64,000 nucleotides of DNA. It comes from Pedobacter sp. Leaf194. GTDB taxonomy: Bacteria; Bacteroidota; Bacteroidia; Sphingobacteriales; Sphingobacteriaceae. Where the stretch lies: positions 1,361,971-1,425,970 of the forward strand of contig NZ_LMPU01000001.1 of NCBI RefSeq assembly GCF_001423945.1. Direction: 5' to 3'. The notes beneath the pieces are model-generated. The model was not told the origin of the DNA, searched no databases, and saw only the letters and a list, made by a program, of their open reading frames with translations. Numbering within the stretch: position 1 is the stretch's first letter; every line of letters starts with the position of its first letter. Shown piece by piece: positions 62,626-64,000 of the stretch. Made by a program: the position numbers and the translations under genes.

Positions 62626-63843
62626 ATGGTTACTAAACAAACATCCTACATTAAAGAGAAAAACCAGGGCATTGCTACAATTTTAGCGTTCGCTCTAATT
62701 CCTTTATCTGGTTTCGCTACCGACATTTACATACCTTCATTACCTACAATGTCAGGAGAAATGGGCGTTAGCAGCGTTCAGGTGCAACTTACACTGAGTA
62801 TTTTTTTGATAAGCTATGGGGTAGCGCAACTTTTTGTTGGTAGTATTCTGGATAGTTTCGGTAGATACAAAATTTGCTTGTACAGCTTACTGATATTTAC
62901 TGCAGCCAGTATTGTTATTGCAACAACTCATAATATTTATTTAATTTATTTGATGAGAATTATCCACGGCCTTTCTGTGGGTGCAATTGTGGTGGCCAAA
63001 CGTGCCTATTTTGTAGATCTTTTTTCGGGCGATAAACTGAAACATTACCTAAGTCTGTTTTCGATTATATGGTCTACCGGCCCAATTGTGGCGCCCTTTG
63101 TAGGTGGTTATTTACAAACCGCTTTCGGTTGGGAATCTAACTTTTACTTTTTGGCCGGTTTTGCCTTAGTTTTCGCTATTCTCGAGTATGTTTTTAGTGG
63201 CGAAACCCTAAGTCACTTCACCGATTTTCAGCTGCGAAAAATTATCAGCATTTATACCGATATGATTAAAACCACAAGTTTTGCCTTGGGTATTGTAATG
63301 CTCGGGTTGGCCTACTGCATGGTTATGGTTTACAACATGACCGGGCCATTTATAATCGAGCATGAGTTAAAATTTTCTCCGGTTATTGCCGGGTACAGCT
63401 CTTTGGTTTTGGGCTTTGCCTGGATGGTAGGTGGTTTTATTGGCAAGGCTACAATTAACCGTCCCTTTTTTAAACGTTTAGCTATTAACTCTGCACTTCA
63501 GTTGGCTTTCGTTATTTTAATGATTTTAAGCTTAAACTTTGTTAGCAACCTCTTTTCGTTAATTTTTTTCGCCTTCATTATTCACATTGGCGCAGGATTT
63601 ACATTTAACAATTATTTTACCTTTTGTCTGAGCAAATTCCCCAAAAATGCTGGAATCGCCGGCGGTTTAACCGGAGGGATCACCTACGTAATCGTGTCAT
63701 TTCTGAGTTATGGTATTGTTAATATGTTTCCGGCAAAGGATGAAAGAAACCTTAGTTTTAGTTATCTGGTGATGATTGTGATTTCAGTTTTGGTGATGTT
63801 TTTAATTATGAAAACAAGAAGACAAGATGAAGCCGAAGTTTAG
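62626..63843 (+). CDS. Bcr/CflA-type MFS drug exporter
   Basis: 405 residues. 12 membrane helices; the DHA1 opening PLSGFATDIYIPSLPTMSGEMGVSSVQVQLTLS and RIIHGLSVGAIVVAKRAYFVDLF match the Bcr/CflA group, with an Asp in the first helix. Proton-coupled efflux of drugs or sulfonamide-like compounds is the family role. Last gene of the window. Confidence 0.92.
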   Translation: MVTKQTSYIKEKNQGIATILAFALIPLSGFATDIYIPSLPTMSGEMGVSSVQVQLTLSIFLISYGVAQLFVGSILDSFGRYKICLYSLLIFTAASIVIATTHNIYLIYLMRIIHGLSVGAIVVAKRAYFVDLFSGDKLKHYLSLFSIIWSTGPIVAPFVGGYLQTAFGWESNFYFLAGFALVFAILEYVFSGETLSHFTDFQLRKIISIYTDMIKTTSFALGIVMLGLAYCMVMVYNMTGPFIIEHELKFSPVIAGYSSLVLGFAWMVGGFIGKATINRPFFKRLAINSALQLAFVILMILSLNFVSNLFSLIFFAFIIHIGAGFTFNNYFTFCLSKFPKNAGIAGGLTGGITYVIVSFLSYGIVNMFPAKDERNLSFSYLVMIVISVLVMFLIMKTRRQDEAEV

Positions 63844-63953
63844 TTAGCTGATTTTTTTTTTAATCTACGGGAAATTAACCCTGAAGATAACATTGCCGAT
63901 GGCGGCTATTCTAAACCTTCAGCACAAATACGAAATCACAAAAAATTAGCCCA

Positions 63954-63990
63954 CAAAAAAAGTCGCGTTAGCACAACGCGACTTTTTTTG
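63954..63990. terminator. bidirectional intrinsic terminator
   Basis: AGTCGCGTT (63961-63969) pairs with AACGCGACT (63975-63983), flanked by A and T runs. It follows the exporter gene; 63844-63950 has no gene. Confidence 0.9.
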
Positions 63991-64000
63991 TTAATAGCTG

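Noticed and set aside
1..64000. CRISPR array, prophage, integrase or insertion sequence
   Set aside because: No regularly spaced repeats and no transposase, integrase or phage structural gene was seen in any frame.

Overview
The window reads as a chromosomal segment of a Bacteroidota bacterium, most likely Sphingobacteriaceae (Pedobacter-like). Reasons: SusC/SusD genes, Bacteroidetes-type -7 boxes (TAnnTTTG), almost no Shine-Dalgarno sequences, a type IX secretion sorting domain, a DUF5686 protein, and moderate AT richness. No rRNA, tRNA, CRISPR array or insertion sequence was seen. The family assignments below come from reading motifs; no database was searched.

Layout. (1) 1-3203: the start of asd, then a large secreted lamin-tail protein gene broken by one in-frame TAA. 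(2) 3291-14589: a minus-strand cluster with four TIM-barrel sugar isomerase-like proteins, a nucleoside-symporter-type MFS permease, a DUF1080 protein, two Gfo/Idh/MocA oxidoreductases, a cytochrome c, a GMC flavoprotein with a Cys cluster, and its Tat-exported small subunit. Together these look like a periplasmic glycoside 3-oxidation pathway wired to the respiratory chain. Several intercistronic gaps carry strong hairpins. (3) 14878-15350: a decayed minus-strand gene, then tdh and yebC. (4) 17314-33940: an esterase and a polysaccharide utilisation locus (SusC, SusD, a LamG lipoprotein, two GH144-type enzymes, a GH43-like protein, GH3) with a membrane-bound propeller/Y_Y_Y/LuxR regulator. The likely substrate is beta-1,2-glucan.

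(5) 34216-46942: housekeeping and mixed genes: trhO, a DUF5686 protein, kbl, pheS, a Rieske-like lipoprotein, a TetR regulator convergent with an ABC exporter, carA, panB, a pseudouridine synthase and a lipoprotein. tdh and kbl, the two steps of threonine to glycine breakdown, are both present but 21 kb apart. (6) 47071-54899: a two-component system with a tandem repeat upstream of its regulator gene, a class III aminotransferase, an ECF sigma/anti-sigma/Spy-like operon, a split transketolase and a peroxiredoxin. (7) 55078-63843: an M23 peptidase, a FAH-family protein, a T9SS cargo protein, kup with an unlisted 52-residue membrane peptide directly behind it, an APC permease with a large extra loop, and a Bcr/CflA exporter.

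The strongest candidates for new biology are the 3-oxidation cluster beside a beta-1,2-glucan locus, the terminator-like hairpin inside that locus, the operator-like repeats at 49094-49196 and 30817-30921, and the triple motif repeat in the anti-sigma-like protein.
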